Part shown: positions 9,256 to 17,705 of the stretch, piece after piece
How the letters are laid out: each line of letters begins with the position of its first letter
Position numbering within the stretch: the first letter of the stretch is position 1
Assembly (NCBI GenBank): GCA_019749835.1
Contig: JAIEPJ010000036.1
Coordinates: 27,923-91,922, forward strand
Length of the DNA stretch: 64,000 bases
DNA from: Phreatobacter sp.
GTDB taxonomy: Bacteria; Pseudomonadota; Alphaproteobacteria; Rhizobiales; Phreatobacteraceae
Reading direction: 5' to 3'
Made by a program: the position numbers and the translations under genes
Notes under the pieces: model-generated
Seen by the model: only the letters and a program-made list of their open reading frames with translations
Database searches by the model: none
Told to the model about the DNA's origin: nothing

Positions 9256-10428
9256 ATGATGCCGCTCACCATCCCGGACGCTTCCGACCATGCCGACCTC
9301 AGGGACGCCGTGCGCGACCTGTGCGGCCGCTATGACGATGCCTATTGGCGCGGGATCGACGAGGAACGCGGCTATCCCGAGGCCTTTACCGAGGAACTGA
9401 CGCGCGCCGGGTGGCTCGCCGCCCTCATCCCGACCGAATATGGCGGTTCGGGCCTCGGACTGACGGAAGCCTCCATCATCATGGAGGAGATCAACCGGTC
9501 CGGTGGCAATTCCGGTGCCGTCCACGGTCAGATGTACAACATGGGCACGATCCTGCGCGGCGGTTCCGACGCGCAGAAGGCGCGCTATCTGCCCAGGATC
9601 GCCGCGGGCGAACTGCGCCTGCAGAGCATGGCCGTGACCGAGCCGACGACCGGCACGGACACGACGAAGCTGAAGACGACTGCGGTGCGCAAGGGCGACC
9701 GCTATGTCGTCAACGGCCAGAAGGTCTGGACCAGCCGGGTCCAGCATTCCGATCTCATGGTGCTGCTCGCCCGCACGACCCCGATCGATCAGGTTCGCAA
9801 GAAGTCGGACGGCCTCTCGGTCTTCCTCGTCGACCTGCGCGAGGCGATCGGGCGCGGCATGACGGTCCGCCCCATCCGCAACATGGTCAACCATGAGACC
9901 AACGAGGTCTTCTTCGACGATCTCGAGATCCCGGCCGAGAACCTCATCGGCGAGGAGGGCAGGGGCTTCAAGACGATCCTCTCCGGCCTCAATGCCGAGC
10001 GCACACTGATCGCCGCCGAATGTATCGGCGACGGCTACTGGTTCATCGACCGTGCCCGCAAATACGGCTCCGAGCGCATCGTCTTCGACCGCCCGATCGC
10101 CCAGAACCAGGGCGTCCAGTTCCCGATCGCCCGTGCCTATGTGAACATCCGCGCCGCCGATCTCATGCGCTTCCAGGCCGCCGCGCTCTGCGATGCCGGC
10201 CAGGACTTCGGCGCCGAGGCGAACATGGCCAAGCTGCTGGCGGCCGACGCCTCCTTCGAGGCGGCCAATGCCTGTATCCAGACCCATGGCGGTTTCGGCT
10301 TCGCGGCGGACTACGACATCGAGCGCAAGTTCCGCGAGACTCGCCTCTATCAGGTGGCGCCGATCTCCACCAACCTGATCCTCGCCTATGTCGGCGAGCA
10401 TGTGCTCGGTATGCCACGGTCATACTAG
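9256..10428 (+). CDS. Acyl-CoA dehydrogenase family protein
   Basis: The 390-residue flavoprotein has all three acyl-CoA dehydrogenase domains: N-terminal helices, a beta domain with the FAD/substrate motif (MAVTEPTTGTDTTKLKT), and C-terminal helices (QTHGGFGFAADYDIERKFRE). The family oxidises acyl-CoA to enoyl-CoA and passes electrons to ETF. The usual C-terminal catalytic Glu (YEGT block) is missing, replaced around LYQVAPIST, while E248 in GLNAERTL sits where isovaleryl- and long-chain enzymes carry their base. A branched-chain or other unusual substrate is therefore likely. The start at 9256 has GGAG about 5 bases upstream; the ORF-track start adds an unconserved extension. It stands alone on the plus strand. 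Confidence 0.9.
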   Translation: MMPLTIPDASDHADLRDAVRDLCGRYDDAYWRGIDEERGYPEAFTEELTRAGWLAALIPTEYGGSGLGLTEASIIMEEINRSGGNSGAVHGQMYNMGTILRGGSDAQKARYLPRIAAGELRLQSMAVTEPTTGTDTTKLKTTAVRKGDRYVVNGQKVWTSRVQHSDLMVLLARTTPIDQVRKKSDGLSVFLVDLREAIGRGMTVRPIRNMVNHETNEVFFDDLEIPAENLIGEEGRGFKTILSGLNAERTLIAAECIGDGYWFIDRARKYGSERIVFDRPIAQNQGVQFPIARAYVNIRAADLMRFQAAALCDAGQDFGAEANMAKLLAADASFEAANACIQTHGGFGFAADYDIERKFRETRLYQVAPISTNLILAYVGEHVLGMPRSY

Positions 10429-10524
10429 CCCTGCGCCGAAATGCGCGCGCGGCCACCCGTGGGGCCTTGACGCGACAGCTGTTTTCCGGCCTTCGATGGG
10501 TGCACACCCTGGCCGGGGACAACC

Positions 10525-11457
10525 GTGCAGCTTTACCTTCCGATCGCCGAATTGCCCGTCAACATGCTCCTCATCCTGGGCATGGGGCTGGCGATCGGGT
10601 TCATCTCCGGCATGTTCGGCGTCGGCGGCGGTTTCCTGCTGACGCCGCTGCTCATCTTCATCGGCATTCCCCCGGCCATCGCGGTCGCCAGCGTCTCCGG
10701 CCAGATCGCCGCCTCGTCCCTGTCGGGCACCCTGAGCTATTGGCGCAAGAATGCGGTGGATCCGAAACTGGTCGGGGTGCTGCTGATCGGCAGCGTCTTC
10801 GGCACGGCCGGCGGTGTCGCCGCCTTCTCGTTGCTGCGGCGCGAGGGGCAACTCGATCTCTTCATCGCCCTGTCCTATGTCACGCTGCTCGGCGGCATCG
10901 GCATGCTGATGGTGGTCGAGAGCCTGCGGGCCATCGCCCGGTCGCGTTCGGGAGAGCCGCCGAAGCTGCCGCCGGCCCGTGACCGCAGGGTCGGCACCGG
11001 GCTACCCTTCGTCATGCATTTTCCGCGCTCGCGCATCACCGTCTCGGCGATCCCGGTCGTCGCCATCGGGCTCGGGATCGGCTTCCTCGGCTCGATCATG
11101 GGGATCGGCGGCGGCTTCCTGCTCGTGCCCGCGCTGGTCTATCTCCTGCGCGTCTCGACGGCGGTGGTGATCGGCACGTCGAGCCTGCAGACGCTGGTGA
11201 CCATGCTGATGGCGGTTGTCTTCCACGCCGCCACCAATGCCTCCGTCGATGTCGTCCTCGCCCTGCTGCTGATGATCGGCGGCGTCGTCGGCGCCCAGTT
11301 CGGCGCCCGCACCTCGCTGTCGATGAAGGGCGAGGAACTGCGCCTGCTGCTCGGCCTCGTCGTGCTCGCCGTCGGCATGCGCTTCCTCATCGATCTCGTC
11401 GTGCGGCCCGACGACCCCTTCTCCAACACCGTCCTCGAATGGGTGGTGCGGGTATGA
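10525..11457 (+). CDS. Sulfite exporter TauE/SafE family membrane protein
   Basis: The 310-residue polytopic membrane protein (about eight hydrophobic segments) belongs to the TSUP family. It shows the family's internal duplication: GMFGVGGGFLLTPL near residue 30 and SIMGIGGGFLLVPAL near 192. Members export sulfite, sulfoacetate or other organosulfur anions; the substrate cannot be read from the sequence. The start is GTG at 10525, preceded by GGGGAC. It overlaps the next gene (TIGR02186 family) by ATGA, a pairing I recognise from other alphaproteobacteria, so the two probably function together in the inner membrane. Confidence 0.9.
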   Translation: MQLYLPIAELPVNMLLILGMGLAIGFISGMFGVGGGFLLTPLLIFIGIPPAIAVASVSGQIAASSLSGTLSYWRKNAVDPKLVGVLLIGSVFGTAGGVAAFSLLRREGQLDLFIALSYVTLLGGIGMLMVVESLRAIARSRSGEPPKLPPARDRRVGTGLPFVMHFPRSRITVSAIPVVAIGLGIGFLGSIMGIGGGFLLVPALVYLLRVSTAVVIGTSSLQTLVTMLMAVVFHAATNASVDVVLALLLMIGGVVGAQFGARTSLSMKGEELRLLLGLVVLAVGMRFLIDLVVRPDDPFSNTVLEWVVRV

Positions 11458-12215
11458 GCCGCGTCCTCATCGTCATCGCGGCCCTGCTCGCCGTCACGCC
11501 CGCCCGGGCCGAGACGATGGTGACTTCATTGTCCACCCACCGGCTGCAGATCACGTCCAATTTCGTCGGGTCGGAGATCGTCCTGTTCGGCTCGATCGAG
11601 CGCGATGCGCAGACCATCTCCCGCCCCGGCGGCTATGACATGGCGGTGGTCGTCCGCGGTCCCCGCGCGCTGATGGTCACGCGCCAGAAGACGCGCGTCT
11701 TCGGCATCTGGGTGAACACCGACTCCCGCCAGTTCGTCGAGATGCCGTCCTTCTATGCGCTGCTGTCGAACAAGCCGGCGGCGGACCTGGCCGACCTCGA
11801 ATTGCGGGCGCGCCAGCAGATCGGTGTCGACTCGATCACCGCCATCACCCCGCGGCTCGGGCCCGATCCCGTCGCGACACCGGCCTTCCGCGATGCCCTG
11901 CTGCGGATCAACCGCGCCAAGGGTCTCTATCGCGAGAACCCGACCGGCGTGACCTTTCTCACCCCCAACCTGTTCCGTGCCAACATTCCCGTTGTGCCCA
12001 ACACGCCGGTCGGATCTTTCGAGGTCGACATCTTTCTGATGTCGGGCGGGGTTATCCTCGCCCGCGAGAGTACGAATTTCGAGGTGACAAAGACCGGATT
12101 CGAGGCCTTCGTCGCCAATGCGGCCCGCGATCACGGGATTCTCTACGGCCTCGCCGCCGCCATGCTCGCCCTGTTCACGGGCTGGGCGGCGAGCGTCGTG
12201 TTCCGGCGCGATTGA
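11454..12215 (+). CDS. TIGR02186 family membrane-anchored protein
   Basis: This 253-residue protein has an N-terminal signal peptide (MSRVLIVIAALLAVTPARA), a periplasmic beta-rich domain (NFVGSEIVLFGSIER, VVRGPRALMVTRQK) and one C-terminal membrane segment (GLAAAMLALFTGWAASVVF) ending in positive charges. It matches the uncharacterised TIGR02186 family, which recurs next to TauE/SafE exporters. ATG at 11454 lies inside the end of the exporter gene (ATGA), indicating translational coupling. It may be a periplasmic partner of the transporter; no biochemical role is known to me. Confidence 0.85.
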   Translation: MSRVLIVIAALLAVTPARAETMVTSLSTHRLQITSNFVGSEIVLFGSIERDAQTISRPGGYDMAVVVRGPRALMVTRQKTRVFGIWVNTDSRQFVEMPSFYALLSNKPAADLADLELRARQQIGVDSITAITPRLGPDPVATPAFRDALLRINRAKGLYRENPTGVTFLTPNLFRANIPVVPNTPVGSFEVDIFLMSGGVILARESTNFEVTKTGFEAFVANAARDHGILYGLAAAMLALFTGWAASVVFRRD

Positions 12216-12270
12216 GATGGCCCCCGCGATCGTGGTCTCGCCGTCGGCAGGGTCAAGGCAGGACTGACAC

Positions 12271-13593
12271 GTGGGTGATGAAATCGACGCCGGGTGGAAC
12301 GAGGGGTGGGTCGGCACCCTGTTCCTCTATGGGTCCGGAGCCCTTCTCGCGATGGTCCTCGGTGGCTGGGGAGACCTCGCCTGGCCCCTCGCCGCCGGCG
12401 GCGGGCTCGCTCTCGTAGGGGCAGGTACGCTCATGCGCCGCCGCCCGCGCGCGCGCGCGCCCCTGGAGGACGAGGTCATGGCCCGCCGTGCCGCAAGGCT
12501 GACGGACCTGACGGTCGAGGGCCTCATGGCGGCGCTGCCCGTTCCGGCCATCCTTCTTGATCCGAAACTCGCTGTGCGCACCCACAATGCCCGCGCCGCC
12601 GCGCTGCTGCCTGGCCTCAGACGCGGCGAGCCTTTGACCCTGTCGCTCCGGGCACCCGAGGTGGTCGAGGTCGTGCGCCGGGCCCTCGCCAGCAACAGTG
12701 CCCAGGTCATCGATTACGCCGAACGGGTGCCCGTCGCGCGCTGGTTCAGCGTCGAGGCGACGCCGGTCGCCGTCACGCCGGAGGCACGGGATGGCGGCCG
12801 GCCCGACTTCATCCTCCTGTCGCTGCGCGATCTCACCGAGGAACGCCGGCTGGAACAGTTGCGCGCCGACTTCGTCGCCAATGCCAGCCACGAATTGCGC
12901 ACGCCGCTCGCGTCCGTCGTCGGCTTCATCGAGACCATCCAGGGCCCCGCCCGCAACGATCCCGATGCCCGAGAGCGCTTTCTCGGCATCATGCTGGCCC
13001 AGGCGCGCCGCATGTCGCGGTTGATCGACGACCTGCTTTCGCTGTCGCGCATCGAGCTCAACGAACATGTGCAGCCCGTCACGGTGGTCGACCTCGTGCA
13101 ACTCCTGCGCCATGTGCGCGATACGCTGGGGCCCTATGCGAAGGCCCAGGGCGTGGTGGTGGAGATCTTGGCCGGAGAGGCGACCCTGCCGGTCAAGGGC
13201 GATCAGGACGAACTCATCCGCCTCTTCGAGAACCTGGTGCAGAACGCCATCAAATATGGTGCCGACGGGGGACGCGTCGACATCACCCTCGGCCGCGAGA
13301 GCCGGGACGGCCGCGGCGCCGAGGCCGTGGTGAGTGTGCGCGACCACGGCCCGGGTATCCCAGCCGAGCACCTGCCGCGCCTGACCGAGCGATTCTATCG
13401 TGTCGATGTCGCCTCGAGCCGCGAGAAGGGCGGCACCGGCCTCGGCCTCGCCCTGGTCAAGCATATCCTCAACCGTCACCGCGGCCGGCTCGCTGTCGAG
13501 AGCGTTCAGGGCGAAGGAGCGACCTTCACCGTGCGGATTGACGCCGCCGACCGTGGCGAGGATGCCGACACGTCCGTCCCGCACGCTTCGTGA
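12271..13593 (+). CDS. phoR: Phosphate regulon sensor histidine kinase PhoR
   Basis: The 440-residue kinase has two N-terminal membrane segments (about 15-55), a PAS-like region (about 85-190), a dimerisation domain with phospho-acceptor H207 (NASHELRTPL), and a HATPase domain with N box (NLVQNAIKYG), G1 (DHGPGIP) and G2 (GGTGLGLAL). It phosphorylates PhoB under phosphate limitation; identity as PhoR rests on this architecture and on phoU-phoB immediately downstream. The start is GTG at 12271, with AAGGCAGG upstream. It begins 55 bases after the TIGR02186 gene. The pstSCAB genes that usually separate phoR from phoU are absent. Confidence 0.9.
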   Translation: MGDEIDAGWNEGWVGTLFLYGSGALLAMVLGGWGDLAWPLAAGGGLALVGAGTLMRRRPRARAPLEDEVMARRAARLTDLTVEGLMAALPVPAILLDPKLAVRTHNARAAALLPGLRRGEPLTLSLRAPEVVEVVRRALASNSAQVIDYAERVPVARWFSVEATPVAVTPEARDGGRPDFILLSLRDLTEERRLEQLRADFVANASHELRTPLASVVGFIETIQGPARNDPDARERFLGIMLAQARRMSRLIDDLLSLSRIELNEHVQPVTVVDLVQLLRHVRDTLGPYAKAQGVVVEILAGEATLPVKGDQDELIRLFENLVQNAIKYGADGGRVDITLGRESRDGRGAEAVVSVRDHGPGIPAEHLPRLTERFYRVDVASSREKGGTGLGLALVKHILNRHRGRLAVESVQGEGATFTVRIDAADRGEDADTSVPHAS

Positions 13594-13677
13594 CGACCCG
13601 GCGCCCCGGGGTTGCGGGCGGCGTTTGCCGCCATTCTGTCGCAACATCGACAACATGTTGAAACATCGACGTAATCA

Positions 13678-13695
13678 ATGTCATTGATGCGTCAC
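13678..13695 (+). promoter_or_regulatory. Candidate Pho box upstream of phoU
   Basis: ATGTCAT, four bases, then GCGTCAC gives two half-sites spaced 11 bases apart, as in the PhoB-binding Pho box (CTGTCAT-N4-CTGTCAT). By my count 10 of 14 positions match. It lies about 75 bases upstream of the phoU start in the 176-base gap after phoR, where the start of a pst operon would normally be. It is moderate as a motif; position supports it. Confidence 0.4.
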
Positions 13696-13769
13696 CTGAC
13701 GGGCATAGAACCGTCGCGGCGCAGGGCTATTCAACAAGTTCCCCCTTCGCCCTCTCGCAGGAGCCTGCC

Positions 13770-14477
13770 ATGACCGAACATACCGTGAGCGCTTACGAGA
13801 ACGAGCTCAAGGGCTTGGCGCAGCGCGTGGCCGAGATGGGCGGGCTGACCGAGAAGCAGATTGTCGGCTGCATCGACGCCCTCATTCGCAGCGACCTCGA
13901 ACTCGCCCGCCAGGTGCGCTCGGTCGATCCGCAGATCGATGCCCTGCAGCGCGAGATCGAGGAGGTCGGCATCCTCATCATCGCCAAGCGACAGCCGATG
14001 GCCATCGACCTGCGCGAGATCGTCGGCGCCCTGCGCATCGCCTCCGACCTCGAGCGGATCGCTGACCTTGCCAAGAACATCGCCAAGCGCGTCACTGCCA
14101 TGAACGGCTCGGTGCCGCTGGCAAAGGTGACCGGTGGTTTCGACGCCATGGCGCGCCTCGCCTTGGAACGCGTCAAGCAGGTGCTCGACGCCTATGCCCA
14201 GCGTGACGTGGCGGCGGCACTCGATGTCTGGAAGGCCGACGGCGACATCGACGCGCTCTACAACTCGCTGTTCCGCGAACTCCTGACCTACATGCTCGAA
14301 GATCCGCGCAATATCGGCTCCTGTACCCACCTCCTGTTCTGCGCGAAGAACCTCGAGAGGATCGGCGATCACGCCACCAATATCGCCGAGACGATCCACT
14401 ACATGGTCAAGGGTGTCACCCTGGCCGACGAGCGTCCGAAGCTCGACACCACGACGATGGCAACGGTCGGCCTCTGA
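13770..14477 (+). CDS. phoU: Phosphate signalling complex protein PhoU
   Basis: The 235-residue all-helical protein carries two PhoU repeats, each with the E/D-x-x-x-D metal-binding pattern (ASDLERIADLAKNIAKR and AKNLERIGDHATNIAE). PhoU couples the PstSCAB transporter to PhoR and keeps the Pho regulon off when phosphate is plentiful. The ribosome site (GCAGGAG) is 7-8 bases before the ATG. phoB follows 31 bases downstream, so they are co-transcribed. Because no Pst genes are present here, PhoU must interact with a transporter encoded elsewhere. Confidence 0.95.
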   Translation: MTEHTVSAYENELKGLAQRVAEMGGLTEKQIVGCIDALIRSDLELARQVRSVDPQIDALQREIEEVGILIIAKRQPMAIDLREIVGALRIASDLERIADLAKNIAKRVTAMNGSVPLAKVTGGFDAMARLALERVKQVLDAYAQRDVAAALDVWKADGDIDALYNSLFRELLTYMLEDPRNIGSCTHLLFCAKNLERIGDHATNIAETIHYMVKGVTLADERPKLDTTTMATVGL

Positions 14478-14508
14478 CCGCAGCACCGGGCACGACAGGG
14501 ATATTTCC

Positions 14509-15213
14509 ATGACCGCACGCATTCTGGTGGTCGAGGACGAGGAACCGATCACGGTTCTTCTGCGCTACAATCTCGAGGCGGAGGGCTACCAGGTCGAGGT
14601 CGTCGGCCGCGGCGACGAGGCCGAGGTCCGGCTCCGCGAGGCGGTTCCCGACCTCGTTCTGCTCGACTGGATGCTGCCCGGCCTGTCCGGGATCGAATTG
14701 TGCCGCCGCATCCGGCTGCGCCCCGAGACCGAGCGCCTGCCGGTCATCATGCTCACCGCCCGCGGCGAAGAGGGTGAGCGGGTGAGGGGGCTCGCCATCG
14801 GCGCCGACGACTATGTGGTGAAACCCTTCTCCGTGCCGGAACTGCTGGCGCGGGTCCGGGCCCTTTTGCGCCGGGCCAAGCCCGAACATCTCTCGAGCCT
14901 GCTGAAGTCCGGCGATATCGAACTGGACCGCGAGACCCGACGGGTCCACCGCGCCGGCCGCGAGATCAATTTAGGGCCGACCGAGTTCCGGCTGCTCGAA
15001 TTCCTCATGCAGTCGCCGGGCCGCGTCTACACCCGCGAACAGCTGCTGGATGGCGTCTGGGGCCGGGACGTCTATATCGACGAGCGCACGGTGGACGTCC
15101 ATATCGGGCGGCTGCGCAAGGCGGTGAAGCGCGGCCGGGAGGTCGATCCGATCCGCACCGTGCGCGGTTCCGGCTATTCCTTCAACGAGCGGTTCGGCGG
15201 CGCCGCGGCCTGA
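14509..15213 (+). CDS. phoB: Phosphate regulon response regulator PhoB
   Basis: This 234-residue OmpR/PhoB-family regulator has a receiver domain with the acidic pocket near D10-E12, phospho-acceptor D53 (LLDWMLPG) and the switch lysine (VVKPFSVPELLARV). A C-terminal winged helix follows (TEFRLLEFLMQSPGRVYTREQLLD, ERTVDVHIGRLRKA). Phosphorylated PhoB binds Pho boxes and activates phosphate-starvation genes. The ATG at 14509 follows CAGGGA; the ORF-track start further upstream is not conserved. It is the last gene of the phoU-phoB unit and runs convergently into uup with only a few bases between them. Confidence 0.95.
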   Translation: MTARILVVEDEEPITVLLRYNLEAEGYQVEVVGRGDEAEVRLREAVPDLVLLDWMLPGLSGIELCRRIRLRPETERLPVIMLTARGEEGERVRGLAIGADDYVVKPFSVPELLARVRALLRRAKPEHLSSLLKSGDIELDRETRRVHRAGREINLGPTEFRLLEFLMQSPGRVYTREQLLDGVWGRDVYIDERTVDVHIGRLRKAVKRGREVDPIRTVRGSGYSFNERFGGAAA

Positions 15214-15219
15214 TCCGCG

Positions 15220-17037
15220 TCACGCCTCGAGGCTTTCCTTCAGCATTTCAAGTTCCAGCCAGCGGTCCTCGGCGGCGGAGAGGTCGCCCTGCGCCTTGGT
15301 CATTGCGGCACTCGCCTTGTCGAAGGCCGAGCGGTCGCGGGCATAGAGGGCGGGATCGGCGAGGATCGCCTGCAGCTTGGCGATGTCGCGCTGCAGCGCC
15401 TCCATCCGCGCGGGCAGCGTGTCGAGGTCATGCTTGTCCTTGAACGACATTTTCCGGCGCGCGGGCTCGGCCTGCGGTTCCGGCCTGGCGGCTGCCGGTG
15501 ACGTCGCCTCGCCCTTCGCGGCCTTCTGGACGACGCGCGCCGCGATACCCGCACCGCGCTGGTTCAGCATGTCGGAATAGCCGCCGGCATATTCCACCCA
15601 GCGCCCGTCGCCCTCGCTGACCAGCACCGATGTGCAGACGCGGTCGAGGAAGTCGCGGTCATGCGAGACCAGAATGACCGTTCCGGGAAAATCCGTGAGC
15701 ATTTCCTGCAGCAGGTCGAGCGTCTCCAGGTCGAGATCGTTGGTTGGCTCGTCCAGCACCAGGACATTGGCGGGCGAGGCGAGGGCGCGCGCCAGCAGGA
15801 GACGGCCCCGTTCGCCGCCCGACAGCACGCCGACCGGCGTCCCCTTCTGCTCGGGCGAGAAAAGGAAATCCTTCATGTAGCCAATGACATGGCGGTTCTC
15901 ACCGTTGATGGTGACATAGTCGCCGCGCCCGCGCGTCAGGGCCTCCGTCAGCGGCATGGCTGGATCGAGGTCCTCGCGCTTCTGGTCCAGCGTCGCCATG
16001 GCGAGGTTGGTGCCGAGGGCGATCGTGCCGGAATCAGGCGCCAGCGTCCCCGTCAGCAATTGCACCAGCGTCGTCTTTCCCGCCCCGTTAGGGCCGACGA
16101 TGCCCAGCCGGTCGCCGCGCAGGATCCGGATCGTCAGATCGTCGACGATCGTCCGGTCGCCGTAATGCTTGGAGATGCCCCGGGCCTCGACGACGCGCTT
16201 GCCCGAGACTTCCGCCTCGCTCACGGTCATCGACACGGTGCCGACGGCCTTGCGGTGCTCGCGGAAATCCTTGCGCAGGGCTTGCAGGTTGCCGAGGCGG
16301 CGGACATTGCGCTTGCGCCGCGCCGAGACGCCGTAGCGCAGCCAATGTTCCTCGCGGGCAATCTGGCGGTCGAGCTTGTGCTGGTCCTTCTCCTCCTGCT
16401 CCAGCACCTCGTCACGCCAGGCCTCGAAATGCGCGAAGCCCTTGTCGAGCCGCCGCGTTGTGCCGCGGTCGAGCCAGATCGTCGCGCGCGACAGCGTCTC
16501 AAGGAAGCGGCGGTCGTGGCTGATCATGACGATGGCGCAGGTCAGGCGCTTCAGCGTCTTCTCCAGCCATTCGATGGCGGGCAGGTCGAGGTGGTTGGTC
16601 GGCTCGTCGAGAATCAGGATGTCGGGTTCGGGTGCGATGGCATGGGCCAGGGCCGCGCGCTTGGCCTCGCCGCCGGACAGCGCCGTCGTGCCCTCCTCGC
16701 CGGTCAGGCCGAGGTCCTCCAGCAGCATGCGCGCGCGATAGGGGTCGTCGCTCGGCCCGAGCCCGCTCTCCACATAGGCGAGCGTCGTCGGAAAGGCGGA
16801 GAGATCGGGTTCCTGCAGCAGGTAGCGGATGGTGGCGCCTGGCTGGGCGAACCGGCTGCCGCCATCCGCCTCGATCAGGCCGGCGGCGATCTTCAGAAGC
16901 GTCGACTTGCCCGAGCCGTTGCGGCCGACCAGGGCGAGCCGGTCGCCAGCCTCGACGGAAAGGTTGGCCGCTGTCAGGAGCGGCGTGCCGCCGAAGGTGA
17001 GGGCGATGTCTTGAAGTTGCAGGAGCGGAGGAGCCAT
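15220..17037 (-). CDS. uup: ABC-F family ATPase Uup
   Basis: The 605-residue soluble protein has two ABC ATPase domains in tandem: Walker A GRNGSGKST and GPNGAGKTT, two signature motifs (LSGGE), and Walker B with EPTNHLD and EPTNDLD. It lacks membrane segments. The arm between domains is charged (EEKDQHKLDRQIAREEHWLRYG), and the C-terminus is a helical coiled coil (about 530-605), the hallmark of Uup. ABC-F proteins bind the ribosomal E site; Uup is linked to translation rescue and transposon excision phenotypes. The start at 17037 follows GGAG; the upstream ORF extension is not homologous. It is monocistronic by context. Confidence 0.92.
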   Translation of the reverse strand: MAPPLLQLQDIALTFGGTPLLTAANLSVEAGDRLALVGRNGSGKSTLLKIAAGLIEADGGSRFAQPGATIRYLLQEPDLSAFPTTLAYVESGLGPSDDPYRARMLLEDLGLTGEEGTTALSGGEAKRAALAHAIAPEPDILILDEPTNHLDLPAIEWLEKTLKRLTCAIVMISHDRRFLETLSRATIWLDRGTTRRLDKGFAHFEAWRDEVLEQEEKDQHKLDRQIAREEHWLRYGVSARRKRNVRRLGNLQALRKDFREHRKAVGTVSMTVSEAEVSGKRVVEARGISKHYGDRTIVDDLTIRILRGDRLGIVGPNGAGKTTLVQLLTGTLAPDSGTIALGTNLAMATLDQKREDLDPAMPLTEALTRGRGDYVTINGENRHVIGYMKDFLFSPEQKGTPVGVLSGGERGRLLLARALASPANVLVLDEPTNDLDLETLDLLQEMLTDFPGTVILVSHDRDFLDRVCTSVLVSEGDGRWVEYAGGYSDMLNQRGAGIAARVVQKAAKGEATSPAAARPEPQAEPARRKMSFKDKHDLDTLPARMEALQRDIAKLQAILADPALYARDRSAFDKASAAMTKAQGDLSAAEDRWLELEMLKESLEA

Positions 17038-17108
17038 GGCCCGCCGTCTAGCATCCTTGGACGACCTGTGCACGCTGGGACCTGACGATTCTGCCGCCGG
17101 GGCCCCTC

Positions 17109-17702
17109 ATGCGCATGCTGGTGATCTACTGCCATCCCTGTCCCGAGAGCTTCACCGCCGCCCTGCGCGACCGTGCGCTGGCCGCCCTCGCGGCCGCAGG
17201 TCACGAGACCCGGCTGATCGATCTCTATGCCGACGGTTTCGATCCTGTCATGGGCCCTGATGAAAGGCGCGCCTATCACACTGCCGGCGCCAACGAGGCG
17301 CCCGTCGCCGCCCATCTCGAGGCCCTGCGCTGGGCCGAGGGGCTGCTCTTCGTCTATCCGACCTGGTGGTATGGCCTGCCGGCCATGCTCAAGGGCTGGC
17401 TCGACCGTGTCTGGATTCCGCATGCGACCTTCACCATGCCCGAAGCCGGCAAGCCGATCGGCCGCGTTCTCACGCAGATCCGCTTCATCGGTGCCGTCTC
17501 GACCCTCGGATCGCCCTGGTGGTGGTGGCGCCTGGTCATGTCCGAGCCCGGCCGCCGGACGCTTCTCCGCGGTCTGCGGCCTCTCGTCGCCCCGCGCTGC
17601 GGGACGCTCTGGCTGGCGCTGCACGGCATCGACGGGGCCACCGCCGATCAGCGGATGGCCTTCATGGAGAAGGTCGAGAAACGGCTCGCGGTGCTCCGCT
17701 GA
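17109..17702 (+). CDS. Flavodoxin-fold NAD(P)H dehydrogenase (quinone) family protein
   Basis: This 197-residue protein has the flavodoxin-like fold of the NQO1/KefF/MdaB family: an N-terminal FMN/FAD-binding loop (VIYCHPCPESFTAAL) and the family motif PTWWYGLPAMLKGWLDRV around residue 85. It probably reduces quinones or other electrophiles with NAD(P)H in the cytoplasm. A tryptophan-rich stretch (SPWWWWRL) near 140 is characteristic of one subgroup. It is divergent from uup across 71 bases and convergent with prs (3-base gap). The precise substrate is unknown. Confidence 0.85.
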   Translation: MRMLVIYCHPCPESFTAALRDRALAALAAAGHETRLIDLYADGFDPVMGPDERRAYHTAGANEAPVAAHLEALRWAEGLLFVYPTWWYGLPAMLKGWLDRVWIPHATFTMPEAGKPIGRVLTQIRFIGAVSTLGSPWWWWRLVMSEPGRRTLLRGLRPLVAPRCGTLWLALHGIDGATADQRMAFMEKVEKRLAVLR

Positions 17703-17705
17703 GCC

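Noticed and set aside
9166-10401. 411-codon minus-strand frame opposite the acyl-CoA dehydrogenase
   Set aside because: Shadow of a conserved gene; no domain or plausible start signal.
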